A stretch of 5,389 nt of DNA from an uncultured Verrucomicrobiales bacterium (GCA_946480965.1 CAMLMI010000331.1:1-5389), one strand, 5' to 3'; counted from the stretch's first letter, positions 1 to 5,389 are shown. The notes: a model not told the origin generated them from the sequence alone. Translations and numbers: made by a program.

Positions 1-1113
1 GCCCCAAGCACCCGAGATGTTCAAATCGTCGCTCAACGCCGCGGAGAATTTCTCGAGGATGGCCGGATCGGCTTCGGCTGGGGCGTTGCCGGCCAACTCG
101 GTCAGCTTGGCGATGCATTCATCGATGCGCGCGAGGGCCGTCTTGGCTCCGTTCAATCCCTCGATCGTGAAGTTGAACTGCTCGCGGTAGTGGGCGGTGA
201 GCAGGAGGTAGCGGACCTCGCGGCCGGTGAAGCCCTTGGCCAGGAGGTCGCGCAGGGTGAAGAAGTTGCCGAGCGACTTGCTCATCTTCTTGCCTTCGAC
301 CAGCAGGTGCATCCCGTGCATCCAGTGCTTCACGAAGGGCTTGCCGGTCGCGCCTTCGCTCTGGGCGATCTCGTCCTCGTGGTGCGGGAACATCAGGTCC
401 TCGCCGCCGAGATGGAGGTCGAAGCTTTCGCCCAGCGCCTTCATCGACATGGCGCTGCACTCGATATGCCAGCCGGGGCGGCCCTGGCCCCAGGGGCTGT
501 CCCAGAAGACGTCGCCATCTTCGGGCACGCGGGCTTTCCACAGGGCGAAGTCGGCCACGGACTCCTTCTCGTATTCGTCGCTGGCGACGCGTTCGCCCAC
601 CCGCATCTCCTCGAAGTTGAGGTTCACGAGCTGCCCGTATTTGCAGCCGCAACCGCGATATTTCTCGATGCTGAAATAGACCGAACCATCGGCCGCCTTG
701 TAGGCGACGCCCTTGTCGATTAGGCGGGCGATCAGTTCGATGATCTCCGGCATGTGCTCGGTGGCGCGGGGAGATTCCGTGGGTTTCAGGCAGCCGACGG
801 TCTCCAAGTCCTTGAAGAACTCGGCCTCATACTTGCCGGTGAAGTCGCGGAGGCTGGTGCCGGTTTCGCGCACCTTGCGGATGATCTTGTCCTCCACGTC
901 GGTGATGTTCATCACGTGCTTCACCTTGTAGCCGCGAAACTCCAACCAGCGGCGGACGAGGTCGGCGAAGACGAAAGTGCGGATGTTCCCGATGTGGGCG
1001 AAGTCGTAAACGGTCGGGCCGCAGCAGTAGAGGCCGACCGCCTTGCCGGCAGGGTCCAGGGGAACGAAGTCTTCGACGCGGCGCGTGAGGGTGTTGAACA
1101 GTCGGACAGCCAT
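1..1113 (-). CDS. cysS: Cysteinyl-tRNA synthetase, N-terminal 371 residues (partial at window edge)
   Basis: Class I aminoacyl-tRNA synthetase that charges tRNA-Cys with cysteine using ATP in the cytoplasm. The reading frame opens with MAVRLFNTLTRRVEDF, typical of the CysRS N-terminus. The HIGH signature is HIGN at residues 40-43, within PTVYDFAHIGNIRTFV. The KMSKS loop is KKMSKSLGN, with KMSKS at 276-280. The four zinc ligands that recognise cysteine thiolate in E. coli CysRS (C28, C209, H234, E238) correspond to C31, C219 (in GWHIECSAM), H244 and E248 (in FPHHEDEIAQ); the 25-residue C219-H244 spacing is the same. The ATG at 1111-1113 is chosen because homology begins there; no Shine-Dalgarno sequence is evident. 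The family is about 460 residues, so the anticodon-binding C-terminus (roughly 90 residues) lies outside the window. An extra C155-G-C157 pair sits in a segment slightly longer than in E. coli. It is transcribed divergently from the rest of the window. Confidence 0.98.
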   Translation of the reverse strand, partial: MAVRLFNTLTRRVEDFVPLDPAGKAVGLYCCGPTVYDFAHIGNIRTFVFADLVRRWLEFRGYKVKHVMNITDVEDKIIRKVRETGTSLRDFTGKYEAEFFKDLETVGCLKPTESPRATEHMPEIIELIARLIDKGVAYKAADGSVYFSIEKYRGCGCKYGQLVNLNFEEMRVGERVASDEYEKESVADFALWKARVPEDGDVFWDSPWGQGRPGWHIECSAMSMKALGESFDLHLGGEDLMFPHHEDEIAQSEGATGKPFVKHWMHGMHLLVEGKKMSKSLGNFFTLRDLLAKGFTGREVRYLLLTAHYREQFNFTIEGLNGAKTALARIDECIAKLTELAGNAPAEADPAILEKFSAALSDDLNISGAWG

Positions 1114-1119
1114 GTTTTC

Positions 1120-1153
1120 GGGCCGGGAAGATGGGGCAGGGGAATGGGCCGGG
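1120..1153 (+). other. Dense G-run cluster, putative G-quadruplex, upstream of cysS
   Basis: Six runs of three or four G occur in 34 bases (1120-1122, 1125-1127, 1133-1136, 1139-1142, 1146-1148, 1151-1153), separated by loops of 2-5 bases. This meets the usual G3+N1-7 pattern with two spare runs. The G-rich strand is the plus strand, which is the template strand for cysS, and the cluster begins 7 bases upstream of the cysS start codon. The cysS leader RNA would therefore be C-rich and the fold could form only in DNA or in an antisense transcript. It lies in the 209-base divergent gap 1114-1322, where I found no convincing promoter. In a GC-rich genome such a cluster may be fortuitous. Confidence 0.4.
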
Positions 1154-1322
1154 CAATGGCGGAGTCGGGAGGACAGGCGGCTCGGACCTGGGCTCGGCCT
1201 TGGACAAGGTTTTCACGGCATCGAGGCTGCTGTTTCTCAAGGCCGTGGCTTGCGCCGCCGATAGGACCGGTGTAAAGGCAGCTCCGAACGTGCAGAACCG
1301 TGTCAACAGTTGGAAGCATTGG

Positions 1323-1622
1323 ATGTCGCCCAAGGCGATGGCCGGAGGCTTCATGCTCGCGCTCTTCGTGTTCCTGCACGTGCTCGCCGCTTCGTCGGCG
1401 CTTCACCGGGATTTCCACGAGCACGACTGCCACCACTCCGAAGAGTCGTGCGTGGTCACGATGCTTTCCCACGGTCTGATCGAACCGCCCGTGGCCGAGA
1501 TTCCTCTGCCGCTGGTTTCCACCTTCGAGACCTTCGTTTCGCACACGGTGGAGACTTTCGTCGGTTTTCCGATTTCCCGTCTCCTACCCGGCCGGGCTCC
1601 GCCCGCTGGCCTTCTGGCGTGA
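1323..1622 (+). CDS. Small His/Cys-rich membrane or exported protein, 99 aa
   Basis: Function unknown. With the ATG at 1323, preceded by TGGAAG (1311-1316) six bases upstream, the product is a short basic N-terminus, a hydrophobic segment at about residues 8-27 (GGFMLALFVFLHVLAASSAL), then a His/Cys cluster: H28, H32, H34, C36, H37, H38, C43, with H50 further on. The order LH-x3-HEHDCHH-x4-CVVTMLSHG resembles small Verrucomicrobial/Planctomycetal membrane proteins with spaced His and a C-(A/V)-V-T motif; this resemblance is from memory. The hydrophobic segment may be a signal anchor or a cleavable signal ending at ASSA, which would put the cluster outside the cytoplasm. The tail (about 57-99) has no recognisable motif. 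The frame is open upstream to an ATG at 1131 and also has a GTG at 1290; the extra residues look non-coding, so the short form is preferred. A role in binding a metal ion is inferred from composition only. It is followed by 193 bases before the pseudopilin gene. Confidence 0.62.
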   Translation: MSPKAMAGGFMLALFVFLHVLAASSALHRDFHEHDCHHSEESCVVTMLSHGLIEPPVAEIPLPLVSTFETFVSHTVETFVGFPISRLLPGRAPPAGLLA

Positions 1623-1636
1623 TCCGTTCCGCCGAT

Positions 1637-1662
1637 GTCGGTCTTAGACCGCTTCGGCCGAC
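1637..1662. other. Small inverted repeat downstream of the His-rich gene
   Basis: CGGTC-TTA-GACCG (1639-1651) forms a 5-bp stem with a 3-base loop. An alternative pairing joins GTCGG (1637-1641) with CCGAC (1658-1662). It begins 15 bases after the stop codon at 1620-1622. No T-tract follows, so it does not read as a standard intrinsic terminator; it could be a weak terminator, an operator half-site pair, or chance. Confidence 0.25.
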
Positions 1663-1751
1663 CATCCGCCCCTCTCTCCTCCGAAAACAATCCGATGGAT
1701 GAAGCCGTGCCTCCGGGCCGTGGCGGAATCCCAGGGCCTTTCCAAAATCCT

Positions 1752-1783
1752 CGCCCGGGCCGCAGAGATCCCCTGCGCCGGGC
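1752..1783 (+). other. Imperfect GC-rich hairpin in the leader of the pseudopilin gene
   Basis: On the plus strand, GCCCGGGCCGCAG can pair with CTGCGCCGGGC across the loop AGATCCC, giving about 11 base pairs interrupted by two single-base bulges. It ends about 33 bases before the ATG at 1816. There is no T-tract. It may be a leader structure affecting translation or RNA stability, or a chance product of high GC content. The remainder of the 1623-1815 gap shows nothing I can assign. Confidence 0.25.
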
Positions 1784-1815
1784 CGCCGTGAACGGGATCA
1801 AAACTGAGAGTGCTT

Positions 1816-2538
1816 ATGAAGGCTCGTATCCGGGCTGGAGTCTCCGCGCGTGCGGGGAAAGTTGGTTTCACGTTGATCGAACTGCTGGTGGTCATCGCCA
1901 TCATCGGAATCCTGGCGGCGCTGCTGCTGCCGGTGTTGAGCGGGGCGAAGGCCAAGGCGAAACAGGCGGGTTGCCTGTCGAACCTGCGGCAGATCGGTCT
2001 CGGCATGGCGATGTATGTTGAGGACAACCGGGGCTTCTTCCCGTCCACGACGCACGACGCCGCGCCGACCAATTCGTGGATCTACACGCTGATGCCCTAC
2101 GTGGGCGACGTGGACAAGATCCGCATCTGTCCAGCCGATCCGAAGGGGACCGAACGGCTCGCCAAACGGGTCAGCAGCTACGTGATGAACGAATACATCG
2201 CCGTGGATCTGACGGACCCCTTCGGCGGGGTGACGGAGAGCTTCCGCAACAGCAACCGTCTGACACGTCCCGCAGAAACGATCACCGTTTTCATCGGGGC
2301 CGAGGACCTGCAGTTCAGCGTCTTCTCCGACCATACCCATTCCCGCAACTGGACCAGTTGGAAGAACGTCCTCATGGACATCCAGCCGGACCGGCATCGC
2401 GGAGGGGCCGCCAACGCGGACCACACCACGGGTTCGGCCAACTACCTCTACGCCGACGGACACGTCGCCTCCATTCGCGCTCAGAACCTCAAGGCGGACA
2501 TCGACCAGGGCAAGAACCCGGCCGAGCCGCCGCAGTAA
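1816..2538 (+). CDS. Pseudopilin-like protein with prepilin N-terminus and H-Xn-DG tail, 240 aa
   Basis: Type II secretion-like pseudopilin of the large family common in Planctomycetes and Verrucomicrobia. The N-terminus is a basic leader of 17 residues ending in KVG, then [20 protein letters not shown]. Prepilin peptidase would cut G17|F18 and methylate F18; E22 is the conserved +5 glutamate. The hydrophobic helix spans about 18-38. It is followed by the family hallmark [20 protein letters not shown] and by YVMNEYI. Near the C-terminus is [16 protein letters not shown], the H-X9-DG region, but H203 and D214 are separated by ten residues instead of nine. The ATG at 1816 is preferred over the in-frame GTG at 1810 because GAGAG (1806-1810) lies five bases upstream of it. 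The ~240-residue length is normal for the family. It would insert in the inner membrane and, if assembled, act in the periplasm. The next gene starts 21 bases after its stop, so the two may be co-transcribed. Which machine it serves cannot be told from sequence. Confidence 0.95.
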   Translation: MKARIRAGVSARAGKVGFTLIELLVVIAIIGILAALLLPVLSGAKAKAKQAGCLSNLRQIGLGMAMYVEDNRGFFPSTTHDAAPTNSWIYTLMPYVGDVDKIRICPADPKGTERLAKRVSSYVMNEYIAVDLTDPFGGVTESFRNSNRLTRPAETITVFIGAEDLQFSVFSDHTHSRNWTSWKNVLMDIQPDRHRGGAANADHTTGSANYLYADGHVASIRAQNLKADIDQGKNPAEPPQ

Positions 2539-2559
2539 CCCCCAAGAAAACCTGACCGC

Positions 2560-3279
2560 ATGAAATCATTCGCAGTTCTCCTCGCTGCAGGCACCACCGT
2601 GCTCGCGTTCCAGAACCTCCGCGCCGCCACTGTCCTCGACGAAGGCGAGACCGATCTCGGCATCGGCTACGAAGACGGCGCGTTCCATCTCCACGTCCAC
2701 CACCACGATCCCGAGCCGGACGGCACGGAATACGAACCTGAAGACGCCATCCTCACGCTGAAGCCCGGCGCCGCCTGGCCGGTGCCGAACAACGCGGCCT
2801 TCACCTCCCAGCTCGGAGCCGCCGGCACGCAGATCCACGTCCTGCCCAAGGACGAGCAGGAAGGCTTGCTCGCCCTCGGTATCGGTTCGGAAGAGCTGAG
2901 CGCGGTCGATTGGGTGGGCAACCTCACCTACAGCCTCAAGGCTGTCAGCGGTCCGGGGAGCTTCTACGTGTGGGACGAGGATTCGTTTGGCGATCCAACC
3001 TTCCTCTTCAACAGCGATGTGACCCTCGGCGGCGGCATCACCGGAGCCGACAGCGTGTCGCTCGTGCCGGGTGGCCACAACCACTTCAATTTCGGCTTCT
3101 CCGCGCCCGGCGACTACCAGGTGACGGTTGAAGTGACGGGCACCCACGCCATCGACGGGCTCAAGACCGCCGAGGCCACTTACAGCTTCAGCGTGCAGCC
3201 CGTGCCGGAACCGGCCTCCGGGGCGTTGCTGCTGCTCGGTGGCGCGGCCCTGCTGCTGCGGAAGCGGCGCGTGGGCTGA
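2560..3279 (+). CDS. Choice-of-anchor M type domain protein with PEP-CTERM sorting signal, 239 aa
   Basis: Exported surface-type protein of unknown molecular function. Residues 1-22 form a signal peptide (MKSFAVLLAAGTTVLAF..., cleavage likely near RA-A, 21-23). The mature part starts VLDEGETDLGIGYEDG and runs into a histidine cluster, HLHVHHHD at 43-50. It then shows the blocks of the choice-of-anchor M / surface-anchored repeat domain: FTSQLGAAGTQIHVLP, GPGSFYVWDEDSFGDPTFLF, and HNHFNFGFSAPGDYQVTV with H173 and H175. The C-terminus is VPEP at 215-218, a hydrophobic stretch at 219-233 and RKRR, a textbook PEP-CTERM signal for an exosortase/archaeosortase-type enzyme. The domain matches the next gene in order and spacing, so the two are tandem paralogues. 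It lies 21 bases after the pseudopilin gene and is followed by a long hairpin element. No Shine-Dalgarno is visible, but the start gives an intact signal peptide. Metal binding is an inference from the His cluster and the HxH motif. Confidence 0.92.
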   Translation: MKSFAVLLAAGTTVLAFQNLRAATVLDEGETDLGIGYEDGAFHLHVHHHDPEPDGTEYEPEDAILTLKPGAAWPVPNNAAFTSQLGAAGTQIHVLPKDEQEGLLALGIGSEELSAVDWVGNLTYSLKAVSGPGSFYVWDEDSFGDPTFLFNSDVTLGGGITGADSVSLVPGGHNHFNFGFSAPGDYQVTVEVTGTHAIDGLKTAEATYSFSVQPVPEPASGALLLLGGAALLLRKRRVG

Positions 3280-3294
3280 GCCCAACGTTCTGAC

Positions 3295-3378
3295 ATGGAC
3301 GAAGCCCCTCACCCCGGCCCTCTCCCCATCCGATGGGGAGAGGGTGGCCGACAGGCCGGGTGAGGGGTTCTCGTCCAT
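3295..3378. repeat. 84-base nested inverted repeat, probable dispersed intergenic element
   Basis: Three nested pairs of complementary arms lie between the two paralogous genes. The outer pair is ATGGACGA (3295-3302) with TCGTCCAT (3371-3378), perfect. The middle pair is CCCCTCACCCCGGCC (3305-3319) with GGCCGGGTGAGGGG (3354-3367), perfect apart from one bulged C. The inner pair is CCCTCTCCCCATC (3318-3330) with GATGGGGAGAGGG (3332-3344), perfect over 13 bp about a single central C. GGCC-GACA-GGCC (3346-3357) offers a competing small stem. CCTCACCC...CCCTCTCCC / GGGAGAGGG...GGGTGAGG sequences are known as abundant dispersed intergenic repeats in several GC-rich bacterial groups, which is why I call it a repeat element; only one copy is in the window. 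As RNA it would fold strongly 16 bases after the stop at 3279, and so could also cut or attenuate transcription, although no T-tract follows. Confidence 0.8.
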
Positions 3379-3415
3379 CGTGCCAGTGATCTTCAGCCCT
3401 CCATCGTTTCCTGCC

Positions 3416-4444
3416 ATGAAACCGCTGCTCCGCCTCCTCGCTTGGTTGCTCTGCTGCGCCGCCGTGGATCTCGCCGTCGCCGATCCTGTGACGGTGCTGA
3501 CCACCGAGCACACCGATCTTCTCATCGTCCATGAGCCCGACCAGACGCCTGCTTTGCGCATCAAGGCGCGCGCCTTCTCCGATCTGGAGGCGACCAACGT
3601 CCTGTTGACCGTGGCCGAATCCGCCAAGCTCTCGATTCCCGCGAATCCCAACTTCGCCTTCCTCGGCAACGCGGGCGATCCCGTCTGGGTGCTGCCCGCC
3701 AGCCAGAACGCCAGCCTGCTCTATCTCGGCTTCTCCTCCGACGCGGCCAGCCCGCCGTTGAGCCAGACGGCCACCGCGCGCGTCGTCCACGTGTCCGCGC
3801 CCGGCAAGTTCTTCGTTTGGCAGACGAGCGGCGGCAGTCCGAACGTCTTCATCAACGCCGCGCCCGGCGAATCTGGCCCGACGAACCGCGTAGCCGTCGG
3901 CAATCCCTCGCACGGCCACTACAACTTCGGCTTCTCCACCTCCGGCGTCTATCGCGTCACCTTCCGGCCCGAAGCCGATCTCGCGACCGGCGGATTGATC
4001 ACAGGCACGAACGAGACCTTCGTCTTCCACGTCGCGCCGCTGAACGCCTTCGAGACCTGGCAGACCAACCATTGGTCGCCGACAGCGCCGGAGGAAACCA
4101 TCGAAGCCGGGGCTGATCCTGACGCCGATGGCGTGGAGAACCTCGCGGAATTCGCCCTCGGCCTTGATCCCAAAGCCGCCGAACCCGCGCTGTTGCCGCA
4201 GGCCGTGGTCGTCGAGATCGGCGGCCAACGCTACGGCGCGGTGCGCTATCGTCGCGCCAAAGCCGCCGTGGGCTGGGCCCGGATCGTCGTGGAAACCCGC
4301 GCCACCGCCGATGCGGCCAATGGCACCGAGCTTTCCGAAATTTTCTCCACCGAGAATCTGGGTGAGGTCGAGCTGGTAACGGTGCGCGACAACCAGCCGA
4401 TGACTTCCGAACGCTTCTACAAGGTGACGGTTCGTCGGCCTTGA
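3416..4444 (+). CDS. Secreted choice-of-anchor M type domain protein with calcium-binding C-terminal segment, 342 aa
   Basis: Exported protein, paralogue of the preceding PEP-CTERM protein. The ATG at 3416 gives MKPLLRLLAWLLCCAAVDLAVA, a signal peptide with likely cleavage after A22; the frame is open further upstream but that would overlap the previous gene and the inverted repeat. Residues ~25-195 contain the domain: VTVLTTEHTDLLIV, FAFLGNAGDPVWVLPASQNASL, APGKFFVWQ-x4-PNVFINA, and HGHYNFGFSTSGVYRVTF with H166 and H168. The FAFLGNAGDPVWVLP block is very close to the family consensus known from Actinobacteria. Then come FETWQTNHW and D234-P-D236-A-D238-G-VEN followed by LAEFALGLDP, a thrombospondin type 3-like calcium-binding motif frequent in secreted Verrucomicrobial proteins. 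The last ~90 residues (RYRRAKAAVG..., ...RFYKVTVRRP) resemble the C-termini of such proteins. There is no PEP-CTERM, so it is either released or held another way. It lacks the HLHVHHHD cluster of its paralogue. Function is unknown. Confidence 0.92.
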   Translation: MKPLLRLLAWLLCCAAVDLAVADPVTVLTTEHTDLLIVHEPDQTPALRIKARAFSDLEATNVLLTVAESAKLSIPANPNFAFLGNAGDPVWVLPASQNASLLYLGFSSDAASPPLSQTATARVVHVSAPGKFFVWQTSGGSPNVFINAAPGESGPTNRVAVGNPSHGHYNFGFSTSGVYRVTFRPEADLATGGLITGTNETFVFHVAPLNAFETWQTNHWSPTAPEETIEAGADPDADGVENLAEFALGLDPKAAEPALLPQAVVVEIGGQRYGAVRYRRAKAAVGWARIVVETRATADAANGTELSEIFSTENLGEVELVTVRDNQPMTSERFYKVTVRRP

Positions 4445-4533
4445 TCCGGCAGGATCGGTGCAAGGGGAGCGCGGACGAAACCGTCGCAGCCTCGGGTTGC
4501 GGCGGCTTCGCGGTGCGGCGATGGTGCGGCCGC

Positions 4534-5389
4534 ATGGTTCGCCGCGCGTCATTCGCTTTTCTGGTCGCCATCGCCGGGTTGCTTCTGGTGATGGCGGCGG
4601 TGTTCGCCTGGCATTCGACGCGGCCGGAAAACCGGGCCGAGAAAGCCATGCGAGCCGCGCTGCGCCAGGGTTGGGCGGGCACCAACGAAGCCTGGAGCGT
4701 CGTGCGCCAGTTGCCGACCGATCAGGCGCTCGGAGTGCTGGTGAAGCTGCTGCGGCAGCCAGAATCAAGGTCCACCGCGCTCTACCGTCGCGGATGGGAG
4801 AAGCTCTCTCCCGCCATGCGAAAAAAGCTGCCTGCACCCGCGAACAGCGGCCCGGTCGAGATGTGCGCCTACCATTGGCTGGCCGACGCGCTCCAGCGCA
4901 CCAACGTGACGGTGGACCCGCTGCTGCCGCTGCTGGAGGAGCGGCCGGACCTCTTCTGGAACGTCGTCACTGCTCCGTTGCTGGCCCACTTGAAAGCCCA
5001 CCAAGACGATGTGCGGAAGCTTATCCCATTGCTGCGGCACGAGGACTTCAAGGTGGTGAACATCGTTGGACATCTCGTTTCCATATCCGATGCGAAAGGA
5101 GTTTCGGAGCCGGAGTTTCGCCGACTGCTAGCCGTGGTGCCGGATGAGCGTGTGGAACAAATGGCGAACGGTCTCATCCAGGTGGCCCGACAGCCTCGGG
5201 AAACTGCAGACTGGCTCTGGGCCGAAATGGAGCGCCAGGGCGAATCGCGTGGGCGAGGCCTGCTGTCCGCGACTTGGCTCTTCGAGATGCGTTCACAACG
5301 GGGGACCAACCTCCTCGCGTCCAAGCTGGCCTCGACCAACGCGACGGTTCGATTGGCCGCGCTTCGGGTGGCGCACCATCCCGGGAAAT
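4534..5389 (+). CDS. Membrane-anchored helical protein, probably HEAT-like, N-terminal 285 residues (partial)
   Basis: The frame is open from here to the window end, so the C-terminus is missing. Residues 1-4 are MVRR, followed by one hydrophobic helix at about 6-26 (SFAFLVAIAGLLLVMAAVFAW), consistent with an uncleaved inner-membrane signal anchor. The rest is predicted helical and rich in Leu/Ala/Arg with paired-helix patterning: DPLLPLLEERPDLFWN from 128, DDVRKLIPLLRHEDFKVVN, and NLLASKLASTNATVRLAALR at 259-278. These resemble HEAT or ARM-type helical repeats, which mediate protein contacts; the assignment is from pattern only and no enzyme motif is seen. The start is uncertain: the frame is open upstream, with a GTG at 4513, and no clear Shine-Dalgarno precedes either. 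The ATG at 4534 gives a clean N-terminal anchor. It begins 89 bases after the previous stop, so it could belong to the same transcript. From about 5020 the codons include more A/T-ending ones (ATA, CTA, CCA, AAA, GGA, GTT) than in its first half. Confidence 0.82.
   Translation, partial: MVRRASFAFLVAIAGLLLVMAAVFAWHSTRPENRAEKAMRAALRQGWAGTNEAWSVVRQLPTDQALGVLVKLLRQPESRSTALYRRGWEKLSPAMRKKLPAPANSGPVEMCAYHWLADALQRTNVTVDPLLPLLEERPDLFWNVVTAPLLAHLKAHQDDVRKLIPLLRHEDFKVVNIVGHLVSISDAKGVSEPEFRRLLAVVPDERVEQMANGLIQVARQPRETADWLWAEMERQGESRGRGLLSATWLFEMRSQRGTNLLASKLASTNATVRLAALRVAHHPGK

Noticed and set aside
190..723. A 177-codon plus-strand open frame opposite cysS
   Set aside because: It is a shadow of cysS, whose minus-strand frame contains all catalytic motifs in order.
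1250..1276. TTGCGC ... TGTAAA on the plus strand as a promoter for the His-rich gene
   Set aside because: The spacer is only 15 bases and both hexamers are poor matches; not distinguishable from chance.
1301..1306. A consensus-like TTGACA on the minus strand as a -35 box for cysS
   Set aside because: No -10-like hexamer occurs 15-19 bases downstream on that strand, so I do not call a promoter.
1131..1322. Longer N-terminus for the His-rich protein from the ATG at 1131
   Set aside because: The additional 64 residues have low-complexity Gly-rich composition, run through the G-run cluster and would bury the hydrophobic signal segment in mid-protein. The ATG at 1323 has a plausible ribosome binding site.
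3280..3415. Reading the inverted repeat as a protein-coding N-terminal extension of the second paralogue (frame open from 3239)
   Set aside because: The extension overlaps the end of the PEP-CTERM gene in another frame and consists of translated repeat sequence. The ATG at 3416 gives a complete signal peptide.
2566..3669. A 367-codon minus-strand open frame
   Set aside because: Antisense to the PEP-CTERM gene and crossing the inverted repeat. It has no recognisable domain, and the plus-strand coding evidence is strong.
3188..4837. A 549-codon minus-strand open frame
   Set aside because: It lies antisense to the secreted paralogue, the inverted repeat and the start of the HEAT-like gene, whose plus-strand products have signal peptides and family motifs. 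Its translation is Arg/Gly-rich without motifs and runs through the inverted repeat, a typical artefact of GC-rich codon use.

Overview
This GC-rich window looks like a chromosomal segment from the Verrucomicrobiota or a close relative in the PVC group. The indications are a type II secretion-like pseudopilin with an H-Xn-DG tail motif, a PEP-CTERM sorting signal, a secreted protein with a 'DPDADGVENLAEFALGLDP'-type calcium-binding segment and an '...RFYKVTVRRP' end, and a small His-rich membrane protein. No gene identifies the genus. No tRNA, rRNA, CRISPR array, insertion sequence or phage gene was seen.

Layout. Bases 1-1113 (minus strand) hold the N-terminal 371 codons of cysteinyl-tRNA synthetase (cysS), cut by the window edge. 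A 209-base divergent gap (1114-1322) separates it from a plus-strand run of genes and carries a dense G-run cluster just upstream of the cysS start. The plus-strand genes are, in order: a ~99-residue His/Cys-rich single-pass protein (1323-1622); a pseudopilin-like H-Xn-DG protein (1816-2538); a PEP-CTERM protein with a choice-of-anchor M type domain (2560-3279); a secreted paralogue of that domain with a calcium-binding C-terminal part (3416-4444); and a membrane-anchored, probably HEAT-like helical protein that runs off the window (4534-5389). An 84-base nested inverted repeat, which looks like a dispersed genomic element, sits between the two paralogues.

How the genes may work together. The two choice-of-anchor M genes are clear tandem homologues: they share four collinear blocks, including HxH(F/Y)NFGFS. 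They have different exits: one ends in a PEP-CTERM anchor, the other in a soluble calcium-binding tail. Both are exported, and the small protein upstream and the first paralogue each carry a histidine cluster. I infer an envelope or surface locus, possibly handling a transition metal such as zinc, because the same domain in Actinobacteria is associated with ABC transporters of the metal-uptake type. No transporter or metalloregulator gene lies in this window, so this is a hypothesis. cysS is a housekeeping neighbour and probably unrelated in function.
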